From: Wansuia hejianensis
GTDB taxonomy: Bacteria > Bacillota > Clostridia > Lachnospirales > Lachnospiraceae
Direction: 5' to 3'
DNA: 64,000 bases
NCBI RefSeq assembly: GCF_014337215.1
Contig: NZ_CP060635.1
Span: forward strand, 2,555,501 to 2,619,500
Shown: in pieces, positions 49,994-57,573 of the stretch
Numbering within the stretch: position 1 is the stretch's first letter
Layout: each line of letters begins with the position of its first letter
Translations under genes and position numbers: made by a program
Notes under the pieces: model-generated
Databases searched by the model: none
What the model saw: the letters and a program-made list of their open reading frames with translations, nothing else
What the model was told of the DNA's origin: nothing

Positions 49994-51025
49994 TCAATCG
50001 TCCCAGACAAAAACGACTTTCTGAACCTTGCCGGAATCAAACAGCCGGAAGGCCGTCTCCGCTTCTGAAATGGGATATGTATTGGAACAGATTTTCTTCA
50101 GTTCAATCGGCTTATTCACGATAAATTCAGCCAGCTCTTCCCAGTCGCTGCGGTTAAAATACCAGCAGCCTTTCAGATCTATCATCTTACGCAGGAATTG
50201 ATTGCTCGGGTCTATCGTGGCACTGTTGCACTCGGCAATCTGGCCGACAATGCCTTTTGCCTTTACACAGTCCAGCGCGGAATTCAGCGCTGCGTTATTG
50301 CCCGCCGTCACGATTGAAGCGTCAGCTCCCAATCCATTGGTAATGGAACGGATCTGCGCCACGGCGTCTCCCTTGGCAGGGTTTAACACATAGTCCGCGC
50401 CGATTTCCGAAGCCAGGGCCAGCCGCTTTTCATCCGTATCGACAGCGATAACTCTGGCGCCAAACCCTTTGGCCATCAATATGCCGCCGCTTCCCATGGG
50501 GCCGCAGCCAAAAATCGCGACGGTCTTCGTTCCGTTCAGTTCCAGTTTCTTACAGGCTGTATATAATGTTCCCCCGACATCCGTAGCCAAAGCGCCCGTA
50601 ATAAAATCCATCTCATCAGGCATCAGCAGACAATTCTCTTCCGGTATCGTCATGTAATCGGCATGCGCTCCGTTAACGGCAAATCCGATACATCTAAAGT
50701 CCCTGCACACCATGACGTCGCCCTTCAGACAGTCCGGACACGTACCGCAGCCAAGTCCGAGATAAATCGCGACGCGGTCCCCTTCTTTTACCCTGGTGAC
50801 TCCCTCTCCGAGCTTTTCCACAATTCCGCAGGGCTCATGTCCCGGCGTAATATAACAGGCTGATTCATCTTCGTCAAAAATCTGAGTTCCGTGATAGCGG
50901 TGCAAATCACTTCTGCAAAGGGCTGACGCCTTCATTCGGATCAATACTTCGCCTTTCCCCGGTTCAGGAATCGGTTCTTCCACAACCTCTACCGTTTCTA
51001 ATTTTGGTAATTTTGCAGCTAACAT
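49994..51025 (-). CDS. Zinc-dependent alcohol dehydrogenase family protein
   Basis: A 343-residue medium-chain dehydrogenase. ALCRSDLHRYHG and GHEPCGIVEKLG supply the catalytic zinc ligands, CGTCPDCLKGDVMVC the structural zinc, and FGCGPMGSGGILMAKGFG the nucleotide site. It is the first gene of the LacI-controlled operon and probably oxidises a sugar hydroxyl or reduces a keto-product. I chose the ATG at 51023-51025 with AAAGGAGAG just before it; a longer frame starting in the dispersed repeat is not supported. Confidence 0.9.
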   Translation of the reverse strand: MLAAKLPKLETVEVVEEPIPEPGKGEVLIRMKASALCRSDLHRYHGTQIFDEDESACYITPGHEPCGIVEKLGEGVTRVKEGDRVAIYLGLGCGTCPDCLKGDVMVCRDFRCIGFAVNGAHADYMTIPEENCLLMPDEMDFITGALATDVGGTLYTACKKLELNGTKTVAIFGCGPMGSGGILMAKGFGARVIAVDTDEKRLALASEIGADYVLNPAKGDAVAQIRSITNGLGADASIVTAGNNAALNSALDCVKAKGIVGQIAECNSATIDPSNQFLRKMIDLKGCWYFNRSDWEELAEFIVNKPIELKKICSNTYPISEAETAFRLFDSGKVQKVVFVWDD

Positions 51026-51046
51026 TTTCTCTCCTTTCTGCCTTAT

Positions 51047-51112
51047 GGAACAGTGAAAGCTGTTCCCCCGCCCCGTCAGGGGCATAAGTTACGGGATCCC
51101 CCGCAGGTAATC
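51047..51112 (+). repeat. Dispersed GC-rich repeat in the operon leader
   Basis: GGAACAGTGAAAGCTGTTC hairpin, then CCCCGCCCCGTCAGGGGCAT and TTACGGGATCCCCCGCAGG. It aligns with copy 20643-20707 and lies in the 5' untranslated region of the dehydrogenase operon, between promoter and ribosome site. Confidence 0.7.
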
Positions 51113-51136
51113 CCTTTCGGTTCACATTTCAATTGC

Positions 51137-51158
51137 AAAATGTAATCGATTACATTTT
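51137..51158. promoter_or_regulatory. LacI-family operator of the glycoside-type operon
   Basis: Perfect 22-bp palindrome, AAAATGTAATCGATTACATTTT written as two 11-bp halves around CG, directly downstream of the -10 box at 51159. A second, imperfect site (AAAATGTAATCGTTGC) lies at 51267-51285 toward the divergent regulator gene. Confidence 0.8.
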
Positions 51159-51186
51159 ATTATAATTTGTTTTCTCGTTTTGTCAA
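51159..51186 (-). promoter_or_regulatory. Promoter of the 11-gene LacI-controlled operon
   Basis: Minus strand TTGACA (51181-51186), 16-bp spacer, TATAAT (51159-51164). The operator covers the transcription start, as expected for repression. Confidence 0.8.
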
Positions 51187-51320
51187 TAAAATCTCCTCTT
51201 TTTACAAGTATTTCAGCGGATTATACAATATTTTTCTCTTTTTTTGTATCTAATTACCAGAGTTTAAAAATGTAATCGTTGCTAATTTAGCTATTTTGTA
51301 TCTAATTTTTAAGCATTTTA

Positions 51321-51349
51321 TTGACATTCTCCATTTTTTCTTCTATAGT
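51321..51349 (+). promoter_or_regulatory. Promoter of the LacI regulator
   Basis: TTGACA (51321-51326), 17-bp spacer, TATAGT (51344-51349), about 130 bp before the start codon. Confidence 0.8.
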
Positions 51350-51479
51350 TAAGTTAAATTTCATCTTCTGATTCGACAGCATCGATATACACATATTTCA
51401 GGCATTTGCCTTCTTCAAACGCATTGTCTTTTGTATACCGTTGTGCAGCGATTCAAATAAACATAAAGGAGAGAAGCAG

Positions 51480-52490
51480 TTGGCTACAATTAAAGAAGTT
51501 GCAGAACTGGCACATGTGTCTGTTGCCACTGTATCCAGAGTGCTGAATGGCTCCCCTTCCGTCAGTCCCAAGTCCACAGCGAAGGTTATTAACGCGATTC
51601 ATAAATTAAATTATGCCCCCAATCTGACTGCCAGAAACCTGCGGCGCAACGAAAGCCGTTCGATTCTGGTCTTTATTCCGCGTCTGAGCAATCCCTATTA
51701 TTACAGCATTCTGGAAGGGATCAGCGGCACGGCCAGACAGCTGGATTACAGCGCGTACATCTGCAATCTGGAGCACGATCCACAGCAGGAAGAGATTTTG
51801 CTGCACACAATTCAGAACAGGCGGGCGGACGGCATTATATTCCTTTTCTGCAATCAGGACGATATCTGGCTGAAAAAATATATTGGAACCTTTCCCATGA
51901 TTTTCTGTTCTGAATATGTAGAGTCTCTGGATGCCCCCTATGTGGGCATCAATAATTTTCAGGCCGCTTATGACGCCGTCCAGCACCTGATCGCGGACGG
52001 TCACCAGAAGATCGGCATGATCACCAACCAGAATGGTTTTATATCAACAACGCAGCGTTATCAGGGCTTCTGTCAGGCTTTAAATGACAACAACCTGTTA
52101 TTCCGCAGGGATTATATTGTCTACGCCTCCACCGATTACTCCTTTGAGAGCGGAACAGAGGCGGCCAAGAAGCTTTTAACTTTACCCGATCCCCCAACGG
52201 CCATATTCTGCATTTCCGACCGTCTGGCTTTGGGCGCGCTGTCGGCAGCCAGCGAACTGGGCATCTCCATTCCTGAGCAGCTTTCTGTCTGGGGATTTGA
52301 TGATCTGGAGTTCGTTCATATGTTTCACCCGCATCTGTCCACGGTTTCGCAGCCCTGTTATGAGATCGGCAAAACCGCCATGCTCCACCTGCACCAGAGC
52401 ATGACCGGCAACGCCTCCTTTGAAACTCATACGATCCTGCCCCACCGCCTGATTGAGCGGGAATCTTCCGGCGTTTACGGGGGCAAATAA
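51480..52490 (+). CDS. LacI-family transcriptional repressor
   Basis: 336 residues. Helix-turn-helix ATIKEVAELAHVSVATVSRVLNG at the N-terminus, hinge YAPNLTARNLRRNESRSI, then the sugar-binding core (LVFIPRLSNPYYYSILEGI, ADGIIFLFCNQDD, IFCISDRLALGALSAASELGISIPEQLSVWGFDDLEF). I chose the TTG at 51480-51482: AAGGAGAGAAGCAG precedes it and the helix-turn-helix starts at once. It is divergent from the operon it most likely represses; the 22-bp palindrome at that promoter is its probable site. The stop codon is followed at once by a 96-bp inverted-repeat element. Confidence 0.93.
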   Translation: MATIKEVAELAHVSVATVSRVLNGSPSVSPKSTAKVINAIHKLNYAPNLTARNLRRNESRSILVFIPRLSNPYYYSILEGISGTARQLDYSAYICNLEHDPQQEEILLHTIQNRRADGIIFLFCNQDDIWLKKYIGTFPMIFCSEYVESLDAPYVGINNFQAAYDAVQHLIADGHQKIGMITNQNGFISTTQRYQGFCQALNDNNLLFRRDYIVYASTDYSFESGTEAAKKLLTLPDPPTAIFCISDRLALGALSAASELGISIPEQLSVWGFDDLEFVHMFHPHLSTVSQPCYEIGKTAMLHLHQSMTGNASFETHTILPHRLIERESSGVYGGK

Positions 52491-52491
52491 A

Positions 52492-52589
52492 GAGGCTGTC
52501 ACAAAGTATATAATTCCCACAAGACATACATTCAGTGAATGACTTCAACGTCAATGTCCTGTATGAAAAATATACTTTGTGACAGCCCC
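52492..52589. repeat. MITE-like inverted-repeat element / possible terminator
   Basis: GGCTGTCACAAAGTATAT (52494-52511) and its exact complement (52570-52587) enclose 58 bp without coding content. The ends begin GGCTGTCACAAAG, a sequence like the tips of some insertion sequences. It lies exactly between the convergent LacI and nucleotidyltransferase genes, so it may also stop transcription. Confidence 0.6.
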
Positions 52590-52632
52590 TGTATGGAAAC
52601 CCGTTTCCGGAATCAATCCGTACCGATATTCC

Positions 52633-53124
52633 CTACTCTGATATGCTTTCAAGGACAGAAATATCATGCCTGTCTTTATCTCTTAACTCATAACCTGAGT
52701 GAAAAATTTTCTGCCCTTTTAAAGATATGCACGGGATTGCCTTTCCATCAAAAACAACCTGATCAAAATAATCTCTTTCAAATTCATACCATCCGCCTTC
52801 CAAATCAGCCTGTTTTGAAGTACCGTCCTCATTCAGAACAAACGGGTGGATGTCTAAATAGCCATAATCATCACTATATAACTCTATTCTGACGGGCCTC
52901 CAGTCCGTATCTGTTTCATATCCATAGTTCAGAAGTATACCTAATAATTTTTCTGTGTGCTGAGCGTCAAAATCTATGTCAATATCTCTGTGAATTCTCG
53001 TTTGCCTGCCAGCCAGTATATCAACTCCCCATCCGCCGTCCACCCAATATAGTATTCCTGAATTGTCCAGCAGATTGATGACTGCCTTCAAATCTTCTTC
53101 TGTTGTTATTTCTTTTCTGCCCAT
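52633..53124 (-). CDS. Putative lincosamide nucleotidyltransferase (Lnu-like)
   Basis: 163 residues, the usual length of small Lnu enzymes. The nucleotidyltransferase site is GGWGVDILAGRQTRIHRDID near residues 30-50. It continues with DFDAQHTEKLL, YGYLDIHPFVLNEDG, IPCISLKGQKIFHSGYEL and DKDRHDI, all positions I recall from Lnu(A)/Lnu(C)-type proteins. These transfer AMP to lincomycin or clindamycin. Identity to characterised genes cannot be measured here, so resistance is a prediction. The ATG at 53122-53124 has AAGGAG eight bases before it; a longer frame upstream lacks a site. No mobile-element genes flank it, apart from the inverted-repeat element. Confidence 0.75.
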   Translation of the reverse strand: MGRKEITTEEDLKAVINLLDNSGILYWVDGGWGVDILAGRQTRIHRDIDIDFDAQHTEKLLGILLNYGYETDTDWRPVRIELYSDDYGYLDIHPFVLNEDGTSKQADLEGGWYEFERDYFDQVVFDGKAIPCISLKGQKIFHSGYELRDKDRHDISVLESISE

Positions 53125-53171
53125 CCGGTTTCTCCTTTGCAACTCATAATTTATCCGCTTCTTACAGAACA

Positions 53172-53201
53172 ATTATAGCATTCAGCCAAAACAAAAAGCA
53201 A
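53172..53201 (-). promoter_or_regulatory. Promoter candidate of the Lnu-like gene
   Basis: Minus strand TTGCTT (53196-53201), 18-bp spacer, TATAAT (53172-53177). The -35 lies in the terminator stem of the preceding operon. Confidence 0.5.
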
Positions 53202-53236
53202 TGCTCTAAGACTTTACACAAAGCTCAGAGCATTGC
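53198..53236 (-). terminator. Terminator of the nine-gene operon
   Basis: GCAATGCTCT (53198-53207) pairs with AGAGCATTGC (53227-53236); on the minus strand TTTTTGTTTTGG follows. It lies 21 bp past the last gene. Confidence 0.85.
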
Positions 53237-53257
53237 CTTTACCGCCAAACCATTCAA

Positions 53258-54217
53258 TTATCTTTCTGCATCGCCGTAATAATATTTCAGTTTTGCAAAC
53301 ATGTTTTCCAGAATCATTCTGTGATCCACATAATTATAAACACGGATCTTTCTTTCATTAGCCGGCCGCAGCAGGTAATGTCCCTCCTCATCAACACGGG
53401 GAGCCGGCATTAATTCGTAATCGTAACAATGGTCGGTCATCAGAAGACCCACAACCGGAGAATCGCCCAGCTGCCAGCTTTCGCCCCCCGGGTAGGTGGA
53501 CATTCCGCCGAACAGCGGAATTTCGCAAAGCTTGGTATTAACCCGCAGCAGATTTTCATACAGATATTTTCCTATTTTTCCGCAGTGGCTGACTTTTTCA
53601 TACAGCTCCTGGAAAGATACCTTCATCATGGAATATACGTTGCACGGTACCTGCCACAGCTCCACATTGGAATCAAGCACCACGTTGACCGCATTGACGT
53701 CGCCGTTCAGATTGAATTCCCAGGAGCCTTCCGGATATGCGCCGCCGCCAATCCAGATCACGAACATCTTATCAGCGATCTCCGGGTTGATCAGAAGCGC
53801 ATCCGCGACATTGGAAATCGCGCCCTGCGCAACCACTGCCAGCTTCTCTCCTTCTTTCATCCCGGAAGCCTGTTCAGCTATAAATTTGCCGGCATCGGTG
53901 TTCTCCGGCGTTTTTTCATCCCGCAGATGATCCACCACGCCTTTAAAGACCGGATAGTCTTCCCTGAGGCCCATCAGCTCCAGCACATTACAGATTTCAT
54001 CATAGCTCTGCTGCATGGAATCATTCCCGCCGGTTTTGGAATCCAGCAGAAGAGTATCAAAATGTTCCGCCGTAAAGCCGAGAACCTCCAGCTTTTCCGT
54101 CATAAGAAGGTGGGCGATTGCGTACTGGTCATCTCCTTCACAGTAGGCATCCGTATCACAGATCACCTTAATTTTCTTGCACTCCGGCACTTCGTATGGT
54201 GCTTTCTTAAATTTCAT
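53258..54217 (-). CDS. Nucleoside-hydrolase-like protein (IUNH superfamily)
   Basis: 319 residues. KIKVICDTDAYCEGDDQYAIAHLLM is the calcium-binding DTD-x-DD cluster, but with an insertion (AYCEG) where ribohydrolases have DTDPGxDD. Further motifs are EHFDTLLLDSKTGGNDSM, VVAQGAISNVADALLINPEI and FNLNGDVNAVNVVLDSNVELWQVP. The family cleaves N-glycosidic bonds of ribonucleosides; divergent members act on other glycosides. It is the last gene of the ABC/kinase/transketolase operon. It might release a pentose from an imported nucleoside-like compound. Confidence 0.85.
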   Translation of the reverse strand: MKFKKAPYEVPECKKIKVICDTDAYCEGDDQYAIAHLLMTEKLEVLGFTAEHFDTLLLDSKTGGNDSMQQSYDEICNVLELMGLREDYPVFKGVVDHLRDEKTPENTDAGKFIAEQASGMKEGEKLAVVAQGAISNVADALLINPEIADKMFVIWIGGGAYPEGSWEFNLNGDVNAVNVVLDSNVELWQVPCNVYSMMKVSFQELYEKVSHCGKIGKYLYENLLRVNTKLCEIPLFGGMSTYPGGESWQLGDSPVVGLLMTDHCYDYELMPAPRVDEEGHYLLRPANERKIRVYNYVDHRMILENMFAKLKYYYGDAER

Positions 54218-54265
54218 GTAATTACCTCCATAAGTCAGACTGATATCAGAATATCATTATAACAC

Positions 54266-55246
54266 TCAGGTTTCCCGGGCGCCCATTTCTTTCATGTTTT
54301 TCAGGGCTCCAATTTTTTCCTCATGCTTTCTGGAATATATTTTTGCCACATTCATATAAGCCATGATCAGCAGCAGAATTGCGCCTACCACCACATTATA
54401 AATAGCGGAGGACCAGTTCAGAGCCGTGATGCCATTGCTGATAATGGACATCAGAACAGACCCCACAAAAATACTGAACACTATATTTATATACTGGGCC
54501 ATCACAAAGCCAATGAAGACGCTCATGATCGGCTGCATGATGTTCTGAATGCTGTCCAGCCCCACAGACGGCGTAACACCGCTGCCATGGCTCAGCTGCA
54601 CAATAGCCGTAACCCCCGCGAACATGCTGCTCAGAAACAGCGATCTGATCTTGGTTTTTTCCACACTGATGCCATTATTATGGGATATACTCTCGGAGCC
54701 GGCCACCGCGTTGACATTCGCTCCGTACACGCTCCTGTCAGACAGAATGTACATGACCGCTCCAGTCAGCAGAAAAACAATAATATTGCCGGGTGCACGG
54801 CCCAGGAACGTATATTCATAGGGGATCGTCAGGGCAGCCGAATTGGTAATCAGTCCGCCGCAGGCGCCCAGCAGATACACCAGGGCAATGGTGAGAATCA
54901 TAATCGGAATCCGCATAATGCGGTAGAGAACTCCTTTCACAATTCCGCATACAAATGCCGACAGCAGACAGCCGGCAATAATTCCGGCAAACCCGATTTT
55001 CGCGCACAGCAATGCCGCAACTATGCTGTCCAGAATCATTTCCGCTCCGAGCGCCAGATCAAACTCTCCCATCTTTGCCAGATACTGCATGCCCCATGCG
55101 ATCATACAGGTAATAAACGACTGAGTAAATATGATATAAACCGTATTTACTTTCCCAAATGATCCGGGCCTCAGTATCAGAAAAAACAGGTACAGGGCCA
55201 CCGGCACCATAACTACCACTATTGAATTAATAATTTTTTTGCTCAT
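54266..55246 (-). CDS. Sugar ABC transporter permease (RbsC family), first of two
   Basis: 326 residues with about nine membrane helices. Family features: QYLAKMGEFDLALGAEMILDS near the start of the core, and NAVAGSESISHNNGISVEKTKI in the cytoplasmic loop, where most relatives have GGN--AA--SGI. The C-terminal tail is basic. It probably forms a heterodimer with the second permease at 56606. It starts 30 bases after the binding-protein gene and is followed by the nucleoside-hydrolase-like gene. Confidence 0.88.
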   Translation of the reverse strand: MSKKIINSIVVVMVPVALYLFFLILRPGSFGKVNTVYIIFTQSFITCMIAWGMQYLAKMGEFDLALGAEMILDSIVAALLCAKIGFAGIIAGCLLSAFVCGIVKGVLYRIMRIPIMILTIALVYLLGACGGLITNSAALTIPYEYTFLGRAPGNIIVFLLTGAVMYILSDRSVYGANVNAVAGSESISHNNGISVEKTKIRSLFLSSMFAGVTAIVQLSHGSGVTPSVGLDSIQNIMQPIMSVFIGFVMAQYINIVFSIFVGSVLMSIISNGITALNWSSAIYNVVVGAILLLIMAYMNVAKIYSRKHEEKIGALKNMKEMGARET

Positions 55247-55276
55247 AAAATCTTCTCCCCGGCAGCCGGATTTCTA

Positions 55277-56515
55277 TCATCCCGCGTTGTGGCGCGTCAT
55301 GACATCCTCAACGCTGTAAGAAGCGATGATCTCCAGCAGATCGTCATAGGTAAATTCACCGTTGATCTTTCTGGACATCTGCGCATACTCATCAGCCGTA
55401 TAAGGAAGCTCAGCATACAGATACGCATCATAATTCTTGGCATCATCAGCGGACTGAAGAACCAGGAATTCGTCTTTAACAGAAACCGCCTCATCCGTCA
55501 GCGGAGTTCCCTGAAGCTTATTAACTGCCAGAACCGCCAGCCATGCGCAGCCCGTGAAATGTCCGCCGATCACCCCATTTACATAACCCTTTTCAAAATA
55601 CTCCGTCTGATTCTCATTGAAATCAATACAGGACACTTTGACCTTATCAGTCAGTCCCAGATTCTGCAGCGCCTGAATAACGCCCGGCAGACAGGTCTGT
55701 GTCATGCCGGCAATAACAATGCCATCCAGCTCCGAATAGGAAGAGACCATGGATTCCACGGAAGAAGCCGCATCATCAGATGTATTGGTGTTTACACGGT
55801 CTTCCACAAGAATCTCCATTCCAAACTCTTCACAGGCCTTCTGAATACCATTATCACGTTTTGTAGTGGTAGTACGTCCGGTGGGAAGCCCAAACATACC
55901 GATATGAGAAGCCCCGGCTTCACTTAAGGTTTTCATTGCGGTGTACGCGCTCCATACATCATCCTCGTAGATGTTTCCGAGGAAATAATCTGATCTGTAG
56001 CACACGTCATGGGTCTCCTCGTTGGTCAGATCATACCAGTAAAATCCAAAATACACTTCTGCTTCTTCACAGATTTTCGCAATCCGGGGAATTGAATCAT
56101 CCGAATAGGGCAGACAGAATACCGCCTGACATCCGTTTGCAATCAGATTCTCAATATTTGTGATTTCCTTTTCCAAATCCTGATCATCGGTAGCCACTAC
56201 CAGCTCCGCGCCCATGCCGTCACAGGCCGCCTGCATATTATTCACCATTGGGCCGGCGGTCGCATCTGTCGTAGAATAAATGCTCAGTCCCAGTTTAATA
56301 TCTCCGGCTGTTTCCGACGACGCGGAACTGCCGCCGGAATCCGCGCCGGATGCTCCGGATTCCGTGCCGCCCGCGGCCGAAGAAGTGCCGGCCGATGAGC
56401 CTGCGTTTCCTGAATCAGATGAACCTGCGGATGATCCGCCGCAGCCAGCCATTCCGAGTACCATTGATGCGGCCACCAAAATAGCCGCTGCTGCTTTTGC
56501 TCCTTTTCTTCTCAT
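55277..56515 (-). CDS. Sugar ABC transporter substrate-binding lipoprotein
   Basis: 412 residues. Signal peptide RRKGAKAAAAILVAASMVLG with lipobox MAGC, a long Ser/Gly/Ala linker, and a type I binding fold (IKLGLSIYSTTDATAGPMVNNMQ, VFCLPYSDDSIPRIAKICEEA, DGIVIAGMTQTCLPGVIQALQNLG). AAGGAGG lies before the chosen ATG at 56513-56515; an in-frame ATG 30 bases upstream is unlikely. It sits between the two permease genes, an unusual order. Confidence 0.92.
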   Translation of the reverse strand: MRRKGAKAAAAILVAASMVLGMAGCGGSSAGSSDSGNAGSSAGTSSAAGGTESGASGADSGGSSASSETAGDIKLGLSIYSTTDATAGPMVNNMQAACDGMGAELVVATDDQDLEKEITNIENLIANGCQAVFCLPYSDDSIPRIAKICEEAEVYFGFYWYDLTNEETHDVCYRSDYFLGNIYEDDVWSAYTAMKTLSEAGASHIGMFGLPTGRTTTTKRDNGIQKACEEFGMEILVEDRVNTNTSDDAASSVESMVSSYSELDGIVIAGMTQTCLPGVIQALQNLGLTDKVKVSCIDFNENQTEYFEKGYVNGVIGGHFTGCAWLAVLAVNKLQGTPLTDEAVSVKDEFLVLQSADDAKNYDAYLYAELPYTADEYAQMSRKINGEFTYDDLLEIIASYSVEDVMTRHNAG

Positions 56516-56605
56516 TTCTTTTTTCCTCCTTAATGAATGAAACATGTGGTTATTTATAGCTTCGGGCCTTCCAGTAACTGTGAACCCGGCTATTTTATAG
56601 TTTTG

Positions 56606-57556
56606 CTACGCCAGCTTCTTTCCGGAATTCAGTTTATTTCTTATGGTAAAAGTCGTCGCCAGAACAAAAATGAAAATAACTCCTTTGGTAATCAGCTGAG
56701 GATAAGTGCCCAGCCCCAGCAAAACCATCCCATTATTCAATATCCCCAGAATCAGCACCCCGATCACAGAACTTCTGAATTTGGAATCCGCACCCCCATT
56801 GATGGACATTCCTCCCAGAATCAAAGCAATAACCGTATCAAATTCCACCATATTTCCCGTATTGTACATGGCCGCTCCGGTGCGTATAACAGTGAAGAAG
56901 CCTGCCAGTCCTGCCGTTATTCCCATAAACACATATCCAATTATCTTTACTTCCGCAATATTCACTCCTGACTGAATGGCTGACGCTTCCCCGGCTCCCG
57001 CCGCCTTACACTTTTTTCCATAGCTGTGAAACCGGAAGAACAGCCAGGCCGTGAAAAGAAAGGCAATACAGACGCCGGCCTTCAGGCCGATATGATCCAG
57101 GTCGTACATACCCGCAGCAATTCCAAGGGTACCTGACTTACAGACAATCAAAAGCAGACCTCTCAGAATAAATTGCATGGCGAGCGTCGCAATCATTGCA
57201 TTAATTCCCAGCACGCCGTGCAAAAAGCCGTTAACCGCTCCTATCAGAAGGCCGACTCCCAGGGCGGCAAGCAAAGCCAGCGGGATACTTGTTTTAGATA
57301 CCAGCGCGGCCACAGCGCCAGCCATGCCTATAGCGGCTCCGACAGACATATCCAGACAATTCTGCGCCAGAAGAAATACCGCAGCTCCGCCCACTAAAAG
57401 TAATGAAAACGACTGTTCAAAAATCTTACGGCAATTAGCAAGCGTCAACGTGCGGCCGCCGCTCAAAACCACAAAGCCCACAAATACAACCGCCAGGCTG
57501 ATGAAGGGAAAGATATTAATAAACAGTTCCATTCCTTTTCCATTGTTCTTTTTCAT
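56606..57556 (-). CDS. Sugar ABC transporter permease (RbsC family), second of two
   Basis: 316 residues, about nine membrane helices, with LAQNCLDMSVGAAIGMAGAVAAL, KCKAAGAGEASAIQSGVNIAEVK and ALILGGMSINGGADSKFRSS as family motifs. It lies directly downstream of the ATPase gene and 91 bases upstream of the binding-protein gene. Sequence differs clearly from the permease at 54266, so a heterodimeric channel is likely. Confidence 0.9.
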   Translation of the reverse strand: MKKNNGKGMELFINIFPFISLAVVFVGFVVLSGGRTLTLANCRKIFEQSFSLLLVGGAAVFLLAQNCLDMSVGAAIGMAGAVAALVSKTSIPLALLAALGVGLLIGAVNGFLHGVLGINAMIATLAMQFILRGLLLIVCKSGTLGIAAGMYDLDHIGLKAGVCIAFLFTAWLFFRFHSYGKKCKAAGAGEASAIQSGVNIAEVKIIGYVFMGITAGLAGFFTVIRTGAAMYNTGNMVEFDTVIALILGGMSINGGADSKFRSSVIGVLILGILNNGMVLLGLGTYPQLITKGVIFIFVLATTFTIRNKLNSGKKLA

Positions 57557-57573
57557 ATCTTTATCTTCCTTCC

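Noticed and set aside
49994..51085. A longer dehydrogenase starting in the dispersed repeat
   Set aside because: The extra residues derive from the repeat and lack a ribosome site, while the ATG at 51023-51025 has a strong one.
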